64,000 bases of DNA from Spirosoma montaniterrae (GCF_001988955.1 NZ_CP014263.1:5144501-5208500); one strand, 5' to 3'. Positions 1-9,086 are shown, counted from the stretch's first letter. The notes: a model not told the origin generated them from the letters alone. Made by a program: numbers and translations.

Positions 1-1
1 A

Positions 2-43
2 AATACGATGTTGAATCTGGACGAGGTGATAACGAAAGAGTGA
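2..43 (+). CDS. C-terminal end of DUF1553-type protein (partial)
   Basis: Only the last 13 codons and the TGA stop are in the window, reading NTMLNLDEVITKE. This resembles the conserved end of PSD1/DUF1553 proteins, which often finish with a LLNLDEFITR-like string. DUF1553 genes normally sit directly upstream of DUF1501 genes, and a DUF1501 gene follows at 527. The call rests on this short tail plus the context. The DUF559 repeat element starts right after the stop codon and separates the pair. Confidence 0.6.
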   Translation, partial: NTMLNLDEVITKE

Positions 44-44
44 C

Positions 45-520
45 TTTACCCCACCCCAACCCCTCCCCTGAAAACAGGGGAGGGGCTTAGCTGGATACCA
101 ATGGGACAGATTTTACACAATAGAAAGAATATGGAAGAACTGCGTCGGGAACTGCGAAAACAGCTTACCGATGCCGAAGCTATACTTTGGAGCTATCTGA
201 GAAGCAATCAGTTAGGTGGGCGAAAGTTTAGGCGACAACACAGCGTTGGTAGTTACGTACTTGATTTTTACTGCACTGCCGAACGGTTGGCGATTGAAGT
301 CGATGGCTCTGTACACCAACAGCCAGAAAACCTTCTGCACGATCAGGAACGGGATGACGCGCTGGCGAATCTTGGTATCAGAACGATACGCATTAAAAAC
401 GATGAGGTCGAAGCAGACATAAGCAGCGTTTTGCAACGAATTAGTGAACAGTTCGTAAACAATTCACATTGAGCTTCCCCCCTCCCCTGAAAACAGGGGA
501 GGGGCCGGGGGTGGGGTAAA
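45..520. repeat. DUF559 cassette bounded by inverted hairpin repeats
   Basis: Two near-identical hairpins face each other around the DUF559 gene. The left one (60-85) and right one (479-504) each have 10-base arms CCCCTCCCCT/AGGGGAGGGG with loop GAAAAC. Outside them lie complementary tracts: TTTACCCCACCCC at 45-57 and a GGGGTGGGGTAAA tract ending at 520. The whole unit has the form of a small mobile or MITE-like cassette about 476 bp long. It starts 2 bases after the upstream stop codon and ends 6 bases before the next start codon. No transposase is present and no target-site duplication is obvious. Related C-rich units without DUF559 occur at 17474-17516 and 18442-18537. Confidence 0.65.
101..472 (+). 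CDS. DUF559 domain protein (Vsr-like endonuclease fold)
   Basis: The 123-residue product is a single DUF559 domain. Family landmarks are the N-terminal helix with LTDAEAILWSYLR, then GRKFRRQHSVGSYVLDFYC, then LAIEVDGSVH with the acidic residues expected of a Vsr/PD-(D/E)XK-like nuclease core, and a C-terminal strand IRTIRIKNDEV. The family is related by fold to very-short-patch repair endonucleases, but its role is not settled. The gene fills the space between two inverted hairpin repeats, so it probably travels with them. It is inserted between a DUF1553 end and a DUF1501 gene and has no evident link to either. ATG at 101 is the natural start. Product family is confident; the nuclease activity is inferred. 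Confidence 0.85.
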   Translation: MGQILHNRKNMEELRRELRKQLTDAEAILWSYLRSNQLGGRKFRRQHSVGSYVLDFYCTAERLAIEVDGSVHQQPENLLHDQERDDALANLGIRTIRIKNDEVEADISSVLQRISEQFVNNSH

Positions 521-526
521 AACACT

Positions 527-2029
527 ATGAACAACCTGCTCAAAGAACTTCAACAAGCCGCTGCCGAGCGCGAAACCCGGCGGCATTTTCTGCATACCTG
601 CTCAACTGGGCTGGGCGCGATGGCCCTTAGCTCTATTCTGGGCGGCTGTGGTTTCTTCGGAAAAGAGAACGGCACGGCTGCCGTAGGTGGCCCGTCGCCC
701 ATTACTGACAACCCTTCTCTGCCGCAGCCATCGCAATTTGTGCCGAAGGCGAAGCGGGTAATCTACATTCACATGGCCGGGTCGCCGAGCCAGTTGGAAC
801 TGTTCGATTACAAGCCCGAATTGATCAAGTACAACGGCAAAGACTGCCCGCAGGAACTGCTCGAAGGAAAGAAATTTGCCTTCATTCGGGGCGTTCCGAA
901 AATGCTGGGGCCGCAGGGTAAATTCGCCCAGCACGGACAGTCGGGTGCGTGGGTGTCTGACTATCTGCCGCATTTACAGGGCGTTGTCGATGAAATCTCG
1001 TTCCTCAAAGCCATGCATACCGACCAGTTCAACCATGCACCCGCACAGTTGCTGATGCATACGGGTAATGCCCGGCTGGGTCGGCCCAGCATTGGCTCGT
1101 GGGTGACGTATGGGCTGGGTACTGAAAACGATAACCTGCCGGGCTTTGTGGTGCTGGCATCGGGTGGCAAACAACCCGACGCGGGCAAGTCGGTTTGGGG
1201 AAGTGGCTTTCTGCCGACGGTGTATCAGGGCGTGCAGTGCCGCACCGACGGCGACCCGGTTTTGTATGCGTCTGACCCGGCGGGCATCAGCCGCGACGTG
1301 CGCAAACAAACCATCGACGCCATCAGTCAGATTAATCAGCAACAGTACGACGACGTGAAAGACCCCGAAATTCTGACCCGTATTGCCCAGTACGAACTGG
1401 CCTTTCGGATGCAGATGTCGGTGCCCGACGCGATGGACATCAAGAGCGAACCGCAGTATATTCTCGACAGTTACGGCGTTGACCCGGCCAAAGGCTCATT
1501 TGCCCGGAACTGTTTGTTGTCCAGAAGGTTGGTTGAGCGTGGCGTTCGCTTCGTGCAGTTGTTCGACTGGGGTTGGGATACACACGGCACGAGTGCCGAC
1601 GGGGCCATTGAAATCGGGTTGAAAAACAAGTGCCGCGAGTCGGACCAGGCGGTGGCGGCTCTGCTGAACGACCTCAAACAGCGCGGGCTGCTCGATGAAA
1701 CGCTGGTCGTATGGGGCGGTGAGTTTGGCCGCACGCCCATGCAGGAAAACCGCGACGGGCAGGTGCTGCCGTTCATGGGCCGCGACCACCACCTCGAAGC
1801 CTTCACGGTCTGGATGGCGGGCGGGGGGGTTAAACGCGGCTTCAGCTACGGCGAAACCGACGATATTGGCTACTATGGCGTGAAAGACAAAACCCACGTC
1901 CACGACCTCCAAGCCACGATTCTGCACCTGCTCGGCTTCGACCATGCCAAATTGACCTATCAGTTTCAGGGTCGCCCGTTCCGCCTGACCGACGTGGCCG
2001 GGAAGGTAATCAAGCCGATTTTAGCGTAA
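527..2029 (+). CDS. DUF1501 domain-containing protein, exported
   Basis: This 500-residue protein belongs to the DUF1501 family, which shares the alkaline phosphatase/sulfatase-like fold. The N-terminus carries a Tat-like signal (ETRRHFLHTCSTGLG) followed by LGGC, a possible lipobox with Cys41, so it is probably exported and anchored. Family strings include IYIHMAGSPSQLELFDYKP, LFDWGWDTHG, VVWGGEFGRTPM and GRDHHLEAFTVWMAGGG. In Bacteroidota and Planctomycetota these genes pair with DUF1553/PSD1 cytochrome-like genes, and the tail of such a gene is seen at 2-43. The substrate is unknown. The start is ATG at 527, 6 bases after the repeat cassette. Confidence 0.9.
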   Translation: MNNLLKELQQAAAERETRRHFLHTCSTGLGAMALSSILGGCGFFGKENGTAAVGGPSPITDNPSLPQPSQFVPKAKRVIYIHMAGSPSQLELFDYKPELIKYNGKDCPQELLEGKKFAFIRGVPKMLGPQGKFAQHGQSGAWVSDYLPHLQGVVDEISFLKAMHTDQFNHAPAQLLMHTGNARLGRPSIGSWVTYGLGTENDNLPGFVVLASGGKQPDAGKSVWGSGFLPTVYQGVQCRTDGDPVLYASDPAGISRDVRKQTIDAISQINQQQYDDVKDPEILTRIAQYELAFRMQMSVPDAMDIKSEPQYILDSYGVDPAKGSFARNCLLSRRLVERGVRFVQLFDWGWDTHGTSADGAIEIGLKNKCRESDQAVAALLNDLKQRGLLDETLVVWGGEFGRTPMQENRDGQVLPFMGRDHHLEAFTVWMAGGGVKRGFSYGETDDIGYYGVKDKTHVHDLQATILHLLGFDHAKLTYQFQGRPFRLTDVAGKVIKPILA

Positions 2030-2041
2030 GTTTACTGCGCT

Positions 2042-2716
2042 ATGCCCAACCGCATCTTTCTTATTCACGGGTACGTTGAAGACCCAACCATCTTTGACCA
2101 GTTGGTGCCGTTGCTGCCACCGGCTGAGTATGTGCGAATTAATTTGTCGGAGGAGTTTGCCCGCTGGCAACCTATCGGCCCAATCAATGTGAGGTCACTG
2201 GCAAACTATATAGCCGGTCAGTACAACATTACGGCGAAAGACGTTGTAATCGGCCACTCGATGGGCGGCTGGACGGCTATCAACATCAAAGAAGTTACCG
2301 GCGCAACGGCCATTCAACTGGGGTCCTGGACCGATCAGAAGAAGATTCTGTTCCCGACCGATAACCTGACGTTCATCCGGTTTTTGCTTGTGACGGGCGT
2401 TACTCAAAGTAAAGTATTCAACAGTTTTTTTAAGAGGCAATACCCTTTCGATGAGTCGCGGGAGGTGTACAATCGGCTGATCGATGGTTCGCGGCAGATG
2501 AGCCGACCGTATTTGTGGCAGCAGTTGCAGACGCTTTTTGCCAACGTGCCGCCCCTAACCGTTCAGCCCGATTTGCGGATTCATGCCCGACCCGATAACG
2601 TGGTTCGGTATCCCGATGAGCCGTTTGTGGAAGTCCCCGGCGACCATTTCTGTTTGGTTTGCCATGCCGAAGCCGTAGCCAAACCTATTCGGGAACTGCT
2701 GAGCAATCGCCCCTGA
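2042..2716 (+). CDS. alpha/beta hydrolase
   Basis: The 224-residue protein has a small alpha/beta-hydrolase fold. It opens with IFLIHGYVEDP (oxyanion-hole HG), has the nucleophile elbow VIGHSMGGW with the presumed catalytic Ser near residue 72, and ends with VPGDHFCLV, which supplies the presumed catalytic His. No signal peptide is visible, so it is likely cytoplasmic. It begins 12 bases after the DUF1501 stop, so it may be co-transcribed with it. Size and layout fit the RBBP9/YdeN-like or general hydrolase group. The substrate cannot be read from the sequence. Confidence 0.8.
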   Translation: MPNRIFLIHGYVEDPTIFDQLVPLLPPAEYVRINLSEEFARWQPIGPINVRSLANYIAGQYNITAKDVVIGHSMGGWTAINIKEVTGATAIQLGSWTDQKKILFPTDNLTFIRFLLVTGVTQSKVFNSFFKRQYPFDESREVYNRLIDGSRQMSRPYLWQQLQTLFANVPPLTVQPDLRIHARPDNVVRYPDEPFVEVPGDHFCLVCHAEAVAKPIRELLSNRP

Positions 2717-2730
2717 GCGTTCGCAGACAC

Positions 2731-4041
2731 TCAAAATACTTCGCCTAAACCGAAGAAAAATCCCTTGGCACCGTTGTTTCCCTGAGCAAAATCAATGCAC
2801 AGCGTTGTTCGGCTCTGTTTCTGAAAAAGAACCCGCAGGCCAACGCCAGCCCCGGTTTTCCAGAACCGAAACAGATTTACGTCGTCCTCGGAAGCTGATT
2901 GCGCGTTTACGAAACAGACACCGCTGAGTAGTTTATTCCGCGTGATGGGGAAGCGGTATTCGGTCTCGAAATAACCATACGATAAGCCCTTAAAATTGCC
3001 AATGGTATAGGCTCGCCCACTGCGGGCGTAGGTATCGTAGCCCGTGGCTGGTAGCTCAAGGTAAGGCAGCGTGCCACTCAGTCTGTAAGATGCCCAATGC
3101 CAGAAAGCCAGTACGTGTTCAGGATTCTGTTGGCTCAATGACCAGTATTTGCGGAAATCGTAGACCAACTGAACGGCATTTTTGGTGCTGCCCAACCAAC
3201 GCTGGTTGACGCGTAAAGCAAAATCGGCATATATACCGTCGTAAGCCCGAATCGGGTGTTCGCGGGTGTTGTACTGAAAGGCCAGCAGCAGGCCATTGGC
3301 AGAATACCGGGTTGGGTTAAACCCATTTTTCAGACTGTACAGATAGTGTGGCGTTTCCAGCCCGGCGGCTTGCTTCTCGTCGGCAATCTGGGCGCGAATG
3401 TCCATACTAACACCTCCGCCCATGTAGGTGTGCGCCCCAATTTTACGGTATAGTTTTTCCGTCAGTCGGATATAAGTAAATCTGATGGGGAAGGCACCCT
3501 CTCCATTTTGTAACGGAAACTCATTGATAATGAAGCGGTTTTCGCGAGACGTGTTTTTTCCTGTGCCAATGCCGTAATCAACAAGTCCGAATCGGGCCAG
3601 TTGCCAGTGGCCCTGAAAATTCCATTGATTGCCCGTCGTAAATATATTATGCCGGGCCTGCGCTGTGAGTATGCTCTTCGACGTATACAACGCTTCCAGG
3701 CCGAAAACCGAATAAGCCGTTGTTGCGGCATCGCCATACTGCCTGCCAGCAGTTACTTTTCCGCCGATAACAAACCCGAAGCTTGGATTATACCCCAGCG
3801 ACGGTAAGAAGGCCACACTGGAGGGCGATTCTTCTTTTTTCGGTGCTGATTTCTTCAATAACGACCGGAGAATGTCGCCGACGTCTTTTACACGCTCCTG
3901 TTCAGAGGTATCTGCATGGTCAGGCGTTGATAACTGTGCCTGTGCGGTTAAAGCGGAAAAAGCGAGTAGAGCAACCGAACCAATAAACAAGATTAGCCCG
4001 AACGGTCTGCTCTGCCTCAACCGCCGGTTGGTTATTGCCAT
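2731..4041 (-). CDS. BamA/TamA-like outer-membrane barrel protein (surface antigen D15 type)
   Basis: The 436-residue protein starts with a signal peptide (hydrophobic stretch around residues 14-34, then AQA). A short linker follows, and the rest is beta-strand rich with alternating aromatics, ending in FGLGEVF with the terminal Phe typical of outer-membrane barrels. Strings such as PSLGYNPSFGFVIGGKV, YGYFETEYRFPITRNKLLSG and FQKQSRTTLCIDFAQG match the Omp85/D15 C-terminal barrel. No POTRA domains are evident, so it is a barrel-only relative, not BamA itself. It lies 110 bp downstream of tolC on the same strand and could be read with that operon or alone. Confidence 0.8.
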   Translation of the reverse strand: MAITNRRLRQSRPFGLILFIGSVALLAFSALTAQAQLSTPDHADTSEQERVKDVGDILRSLLKKSAPKKEESPSSVAFLPSLGYNPSFGFVIGGKVTAGRQYGDAATTAYSVFGLEALYTSKSILTAQARHNIFTTGNQWNFQGHWQLARFGLVDYGIGTGKNTSRENRFIINEFPLQNGEGAFPIRFTYIRLTEKLYRKIGAHTYMGGGVSMDIRAQIADEKQAAGLETPHYLYSLKNGFNPTRYSANGLLLAFQYNTREHPIRAYDGIYADFALRVNQRWLGSTKNAVQLVYDFRKYWSLSQQNPEHVLAFWHWASYRLSGTLPYLELPATGYDTYARSGRAYTIGNFKGLSYGYFETEYRFPITRNKLLSGVCFVNAQSASEDDVNLFRFWKTGAGVGLRVLFQKQSRTTLCIDFAQGNNGAKGFFFGLGEVF

Positions 4042-4151
4042 CGGGGTCGGATTCTTGGGTTAGTGCAGTGTTTCGGGTTCATACGCCCAAAGTAGTCACT
4101 AACTGATAATATGTGAGAAGAACCCCCGAAATTTAGATCCTTTTCAACATG

Positions 4152-5483
4152 CTAATACCGACCTATTGCCTTCTCATAATTCAGCCGCGCCACTAAATAC
4201 GCATAGGCCGCTTCGAGGTAGTTCTGCTCGGCGGTTTGCAGCGATTTTTCGGTATCCAGCACTGCGCTGTACAGCACCGAACCAAGCCGGTATTTGTTCT
4301 GCCGGGTCTGATACACCTGCTTCGACAGGTCAAGGCTGGCCTGCGTAGTTTGCAGGTTCTGGCTGGCATTGGCGAGTTCGGTGCGGGTGCGCTGCACTTC
4401 GTAGGCAATGTCGGCCTGGGTTTGTTGCAGGTTCAGGGCGGTTTGCTGCGTGCGGAGTTTGTAGGTTTGCAGGTCGGACCGCTTTTTAAACTGGGCCGAT
4501 AGCGGTACGTTGACCTTCAGGCCGACGTAGTTAAAGTTCGTCCAGGCGTTGCTGTTGCCGTAATTGAAACTGTTATCCTGAAACTGAGTCGAATAATTGC
4601 CATAAACTGACAGATTGGGCTTCAGACCATCCAGTACGCGCTGTGTTCGGAGGTTGTTTTCGGTTTGCTGAAGCTGCAATTGCCGAATTTCCGTGCGCTG
4701 CACGAATCCGTCTGCGGTAGGCAGTTCTCTGGTCAGGGTAGCAGGATCGAGTTTGTCGGTCAGTTCAACGGCTGTGGTATCGGGCAGATTTAGCTGATAG
4801 CGCAGGTTAATAAGGGCTAACTGGTAGTTCTGTTCGGCTTTGCGGGCCGAAACATTGGCGTTCTGGTAGTCGAGTCGTGTGCTGAGATAGTCACTTTCGA
4901 GTAATGTACCAAGTTTATAGTTGCCTTCGGCAATGGTCAGGTACGTTTGATACCGGTCGGCTTCGGCACGGGCTGTAGTTTGCTGCAACTCGCGCAGCAG
5001 TACATTCAGGTACGCTTCGGCTATCTGCACTTTCAGATTAGTCTGCCGCTGACTCAGTTTTTCTTTTTCAAGAGCTACTGTATTGGCCGCAATCTGGCGG
5101 TCGGTTTTCAGGTCGGGCCGGTAAAGCGGCTGCGTCAGATCGAGCGAGAGAGCCGTATTGTTGCGTGTGCCAAACGCCACGGTTTGCGGTTCGGTATTAC
5201 CGAAAGCACCGGCAGGTAACACCGTCTTTTGTAGCTGCGTGTTGTAGCGCAGATTGCCCGACAGGTTCAGATCGGGAATCCAGTCGTTTCGGCGTTGTTG
5301 TACGGTATTTTCGGCCAGCGATACGTCGATAGTATTGGCGCGGGCGTCGTAGCGATTTGCCAGCCCGAGCGCAATGGCGTCGTTCAGGCTAAGCCGCGTT
5401 TGGGCGTTGGCCGGGCCAGCCGCAGCCAGCCACAAACCCATGAGCCACCCGCCCGCTATAGAAAAAATGCGTTGCACATTCAT
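4152..5483 (-). CDS. TolC family outer-membrane efflux protein
   Basis: With the start placed at ATG 5483 (MNVQRIFSIAGG) the protein is 443 residues. An upstream in-frame start at 5525 would add 14 residues ahead of the signal peptide and is less likely. The signal peptide ends near AAAGPANAQ. The mature part opens with LSLNDAIALGLANRYD, the typical first OEP repeat, and has two long coiled-coil repeats with many Gln, Leu and Ala residues. It is the outer-membrane duct of a tripartite exporter. Its partners are the permease, adaptor and ATPase encoded immediately upstream on the same strand, which is the usual order for DevBCA/MacAB-like systems. Confidence 0.92.
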   Translation of the reverse strand: MNVQRIFSIAGGWLMGLWLAAAGPANAQTRLSLNDAIALGLANRYDARANTIDVSLAENTVQQRRNDWIPDLNLSGNLRYNTQLQKTVLPAGAFGNTEPQTVAFGTRNNTALSLDLTQPLYRPDLKTDRQIAANTVALEKEKLSQRQTNLKVQIAEAYLNVLLRELQQTTARAEADRYQTYLTIAEGNYKLGTLLESDYLSTRLDYQNANVSARKAEQNYQLALINLRYQLNLPDTTAVELTDKLDPATLTRELPTADGFVQRTEIRQLQLQQTENNLRTQRVLDGLKPNLSVYGNYSTQFQDNSFNYGNSNAWTNFNYVGLKVNVPLSAQFKKRSDLQTYKLRTQQTALNLQQTQADIAYEVQRTRTELANASQNLQTTQASLDLSKQVYQTRQNKYRLGSVLYSAVLDTEKSLQTAEQNYLEAAYAYLVARLNYEKAIGRY

Positions 5484-5536
5484 GATGATACGTTGTTTTA
5501 AAATCTGCTGACTGGCCGTCAACATCCACTATCTGA

Positions 5537-6664
5537 CTACATGCGGAAGATTTGCACGGGTTCGAGCTTTGTGATTTTACGCATGGCAATCAGGCTGCTA
5601 ATCAGGCTGATAACGAGCGTGACGACTACCAGCAGCGCAATCAGCCAGGGCGGATACGAGACGGCCATGCGCCCGCCCGCCATTGCCAGTTTCATCAGCA
5701 TAAGAAAACCGTAGGCCACGCCGTAGCCCAGCACCGCATATAGCCCCGCCTGCGTCAGAATCAGCCGCCGAATCAGGCCGTTGCTGCCGCCAATGGCTTT
5801 GATGGTGCCATAGTCCCGGATGCGGTCTTTTACCGACGAGAACATGGTTAGGCCCACAATGGCGAAGCCCGATATAATGGCAAACAGCACCATCATACCG
5901 AAGCTGACGGCAATATTGCTCGTTTCGAGCATATAGCGCAGGGTTTCGTTGCCAAACTCGCTACCGGGCATGGCCTTCACCTGCCCCAACTCCTGCCCGA
6001 TGCGCTGAATCAGGGCCGGGCGGGTCGTCACCGCCGTATCGACGTCTACCAGAAATGCATTCACGTAATTGGCGTCCATATTGCTCAATTTCCGGGCGCG
6101 TTCGAGGGTCGTAATCATATACGATGAGCCAAAGCCGGTCATGCCCCGCGATACGCCACTAACATAAACGCGCTGATCGTTGATGGTGAAATAATCGCCC
6201 ACGCTCAGGCTGTCCATCGTGGGCATGTCGAGTTGATCGACAATCACGGCGCCGTCGTTGATGAGTTCGCTGAGGTTGGTTTCGGGCGTGTAGGCCGATG
6301 CTCCACCTTTAAAATCAGGAGCCTGAATGCCAATCAGTTGAATCGACGTTTTGGTGCCTTTGGTGGTCTTGGCCGAGCCACCCGCCAGCACCACCGGGTA
6401 CACCGCCCGAACGCCCGGAACAGATTGCAGCTCGCGCCCAACCCGCACGTCGATGTTCAGCATCTGCATGGCCGACATCGACTTCTGGTTCACGACCCAG
6501 ATGTAATTCGGGTTGTGTTTTGCCAGCCCGCGCATATTATCGATCATTGAATTGAAAATGCCCAACTGCTGACCAATCAGCACCACCGAAATCACGATAC
6601 CGGCCAGTATGCCCAGCATCTTACTGATGTCGTAGCTGATAAACCGAAAGGCTGTCTGTAACAT
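5537..6664 (-). CDS. ABC transporter permease, DevC/FtsX-like
   Basis: The 375-residue protein has one N-terminal transmembrane helix (about residues 15-35), a periplasmic domain of about 220 residues and three C-terminal helices. That is the FtsX/MacB topology. The compact size, the opening FRFISYDISKMLGILAG and the end ITKLEPVQIFRM resemble the DevC family more than MacB, since no ATPase domain is fused. It is the inner-membrane part of a type-I tripartite exporter. It lies between the adaptor gene (9-bp gap) and tolC in the same direction. The cargo is unknown; DevC relatives in cyanobacteria export glycolipids. Confidence 0.85.
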   Translation of the reverse strand: MLQTAFRFISYDISKMLGILAGIVISVVLIGQQLGIFNSMIDNMRGLAKHNPNYIWVVNQKSMSAMQMLNIDVRVGRELQSVPGVRAVYPVVLAGGSAKTTKGTKTSIQLIGIQAPDFKGGASAYTPETNLSELINDGAVIVDQLDMPTMDSLSVGDYFTINDQRVYVSGVSRGMTGFGSSYMITTLERARKLSNMDANYVNAFLVDVDTAVTTRPALIQRIGQELGQVKAMPGSEFGNETLRYMLETSNIAVSFGMMVLFAIISGFAIVGLTMFSSVKDRIRDYGTIKAIGGSNGLIRRLILTQAGLYAVLGYGVAYGFLMLMKLAMAGGRMAVSYPPWLIALLVVVTLVISLISSLIAMRKITKLEPVQIFRM

Positions 6665-6673
6665 GGTAGTGGC

Positions 6674-7621
6674 TCAATTGAGGTGAATAAGGCAATCGAC
6701 CCGGCTGTTAATCAGCACGTTGGCATTGGGCAAAAGCCTGACTTTTACCTCGCGCACCCGGCGGTCTTCCTGGCTGGTTTCGTCGGCAAAGAGCGATTTC
6801 TTTTTCAGATAATCAGCCGCAAAAACAACCTCGCCCGTGGCTATCACCCGGCCCGTTGCCTGCGATCTGATGTCGGCCCGCTGCCCCGACTGTACACGCT
6901 CGGCAAAGAGTTCGTCTACCTCTGTTACGGCCACCAACGGCCCGGCTGGGGCCATCTGGGCAATTTTGGTCTGCGCCGTTACATAATCGCCCAACTTCAC
7001 TTCCCACGCCAGTAGTTTGCCCGCGTAGGGTGAACGCACCGTTTTCTGCCCGGCCTGAACGCGGTAGTAGCGTACATCTTCGCTCATCTCGCGAAGTTTG
7101 GCCTGTGCCTGTTTCAGATCGGCCTGCCCTTTTCGGTATTCCTGCCGACGCTGGGCTGCATTGGCTTCGCTGTCGCGCAGCGTTTGGCCCGTAATGCCCT
7201 TGCTGACATACAGTTGCTGATTCAATTCATAGTCGGCCTGGGCTTTATCGGCGGTGAGCCGAAGCGTTTCTACGTTGGCCTGCTGAGCGGCAATGGTAGC
7301 TTGCTGGGTTCCGAGTTTGGCCCGAAACTGGCTAATCTGCGCGTTATCGGTCGTTTGATCGAGCGACAACAGCACCTGCCCCTTTGCCACAAGCTGGCTC
7401 TCCGCGACGGGCCGGTTGGCGATGGTGCCATTCGTGCCGGCGTACACGTCGATCAGACCGGCTTCGGGTTCGATCCGGGCCACGCCCACTACCTGCGTGA
7501 TGGGCTTCGGTTTGGCTGGTGCTGCTCCTGAGCTGGCTGCCGAATCGGTCGACTGACACGAACTGCTCAACAAACCCGTTGCCAGCAGCAGCGCATAGCT
7601 ATACAAAGTGATTCGTTTCAT
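6674..7621 (-). CDS. HlyD/DevB-like efflux periplasmic adaptor, lipoprotein
   Basis: This 315-residue membrane-fusion protein has a lipoprotein signal (LLSSSC, lipidated Cys22). The order is a lipoyl half-motif (VYAGTNGTIANRPVAE), an alpha-helical hairpin (about residues 90-185, coiled coil), the second lipoyl half (TVRSPYAGKLLAWEVKLGDYV) and a beta-barrel domain. It should bridge the DevC-like permease and TolC. Its start codon overlaps the ATPase stop codon by 4 bases (ATGA at 7618-7621), showing translational coupling within the operon. Confidence 0.9.
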   Translation of the reverse strand: MKRITLYSYALLLATGLLSSSCQSTDSAASSGAAPAKPKPITQVVGVARIEPEAGLIDVYAGTNGTIANRPVAESQLVAKGQVLLSLDQTTDNAQISQFRAKLGTQQATIAAQQANVETLRLTADKAQADYELNQQLYVSKGITGQTLRDSEANAAQRRQEYRKGQADLKQAQAKLREMSEDVRYYRVQAGQKTVRSPYAGKLLAWEVKLGDYVTAQTKIAQMAPAGPLVAVTEVDELFAERVQSGQRADIRSQATGRVIATGEVVFAADYLKKKSLFADETSQEDRRVREVKVRLLPNANVLINSRVDCLIHLN

Positions 7622-8307
7622 GCCGTAATCTGGTGAATGTCGATGGGTGTTACTATCCCGTTTTTTACTTCTACGGCCCGGTCAGCGTAGGGCGTCAGGC
7701 GTGGGTCGTGCGTAACTACGGCCACGGCTTTGCCGCTGCGGGCCAGTGTGCGGAGTTCATCCATCACGATGCCCACGCTGTCTTTATCGAGCGAAGCCGT
7801 CGGTTCGTCGCACAGAATCAGTTTCGGATTCGTGACCAACGCCCGCGCAATGGCAATACGCTGCTGCTGCCCGCCCGATAACTGTTTCGGAAACTTCCGG
7901 CGATGGTCGAGCATGTTCAGGTTGGCAAGAGCCTGTGTGGTGCGCTCGTTCACTGCGGCCCGCGAAAGGCTCTGCATCCGGAGGGGGAACGCCACGTTTT
8001 CTTCGGCGGTGAGCGGAGCGAGGAGGTTAAATTGCTGAAATACAAACCCAATGGTGTTGAGCCGAACATTGGCCATCTGGCCCGCGCTGAGGCCCGCTAC
8101 GTCGTGCCCATCGACCATCAGGCTGCCTTCGGTGGGTTCAATCAAACAGCCAATCAGCGATAGTAACGTAGTTTTGCCCGACCCGCTTGGCCCGATAATC
8201 AGCAGCAATTCGGCTTCGTTGACTGTCAGCGTGGTTTTGTCTAAGGCCGTAAACGTACCGGCGGGCGTCTGATACACTTTACTGGCCTGATTCAGTTGAG
8301 CAATCAT
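7618..8307 (-). CDS. ABC transporter ATP-binding protein, DevA/LolD/MacB-like
   Basis: The 229-residue ATPase is complete. Visible motifs are Walker A GPSGSGKT (near residue 40), the Q-loop region FVFQQFNLLAPLT, signature LSGGQQQRIAIARAL, Walker B LILCDEPTASLD, and the H-loop VVTHDPR. The sequence class is the LolD/MacB/DevA group that powers FtsX-like permeases. It overlaps the DUF4249 gene upstream (8304-8307) and the adaptor gene downstream (7618-7621) by 4 bases each, so receptor-lipoprotein and exporter genes form one transcription unit. Confidence 0.93.
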   Translation of the reverse strand: MIAQLNQASKVYQTPAGTFTALDKTTLTVNEAELLLIIGPSGSGKTTLLSLIGCLIEPTEGSLMVDGHDVAGLSAGQMANVRLNTIGFVFQQFNLLAPLTAEENVAFPLRMQSLSRAAVNERTTQALANLNMLDHRRKFPKQLSGGQQQRIAIARALVTNPKLILCDEPTASLDKDSVGIVMDELRTLARSGKAVAVVTHDPRLTPYADRAVEVKNGIVTPIDIHQITA

Positions 8308-9086
8308 TTTACCAGCAGCGAGTTGGTCGAAACGGTTTGGGCACTGAAGTAGCCCACAGCTCCGCCCGACAGATTCGTGTTCGGATTGGCTGGGCTGGCA
8401 CTTTGCCCACCGAGCAAATCAGACAATGATTTGAAGTAATCGTACACCCCCGCGTCGATGCCCTGCATTTCTACCCGCACGTTGTCGTTTGGCTCAACTT
8501 CGTCGGCACTGGCACCCGGCGAAAACAGCGCAATGCGGTTACGGATGCCGTTGCGAAGCCGGTCGTCGCTAATGAAAATGGCGTCTTGCCGTTTGTCGTT
8601 TATCCACATCACGAAGCGGTATTGATTAATGGCATTAGCTGGGTCGTCGAAATGGGCGTAGATGGCTTTGCTGCCCGGCCCGGCGTCTTCATACGTCAGT
8701 TTATCGAGTACAACCGGTTGCGGCATGGTCGAGGTGGCCGTGTATAATTTGCCGCCGACTGTTACCGACAATGTATAGGCACGGCCCGGAGTACCCCGCA
8801 GCGTTCTGGTCTGGTACAAACCGTTGCCTACTCCGCGCAGCGTGTCGCGTTGGCCGGTGTTATCGGTAATCAGTACGGTGGCGTTGTCGAGGGTTTGGCC
8901 CGTACCCGATTCGTTGAAGTTGGCCGTTTGTGAGACCCGCACCGTGTATGGCCCCGCCTGATCGGTGATATTGCCTTCAATAACCGTCTTCGTGTCGGTA
9001 TCGCGCAGGTCAACGTCAATTACTTTTTCGCAGGAAGACAGCCCAAGCAAGGCTCCCAGCAGCAAACTATATGATTTAGCTTTCAT
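8304..9086 (-). CDS. DUF4249 family lipoprotein
   Basis: The start was set at ATG 9086, giving 260 residues. The longer reading from 9143 runs back into the receptor gene and adds nothing before the signal. The signal MKAKSYSLLLGALLGLSSC has lipobox Cys19, followed by EKVIDVDL, a hallmark of DUF4249. The body holds a CarboxypepD_reg/Ig-like first half (TVRVSQTANFNESGTG, TYTLSVTVGG-like strands). DUF4249 lipoproteins are nearly always paired with TonB-dependent receptors in Bacteroidota and may act as their surface or periplasmic partner; the function is not known. The receptor gene lies 20 bp upstream and the ABC ATPase gene overlaps its end. Confidence 0.85.
   Translation of the reverse strand: MKAKSYSLLLGALLGLSSCEKVIDVDLRDTDTKTVIEGNITDQAGPYTVRVSQTANFNESGTGQTLDNATVLITDNTGQRDTLRGVGNGLYQTRTLRGTPGRAYTLSVTVGGKLYTATSTMPQPVVLDKLTYEDAGPGSKAIYAHFDDPANAINQYRFVMWINDKRQDAIFISDDRLRNGIRNRIALFSPGASADEVEPNDNVRVEMQGIDAGVYDYFKSLSDLLGGQSASPANPNTNLSGGAVGYFSAQTVSTNSLLVK

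Noticed and set aside
45..520. Insertion sequence
   Set aside because: No transposase-like residues in the DUF559 protein and no target duplication seen, so it is left as an inverted-repeat cassette.
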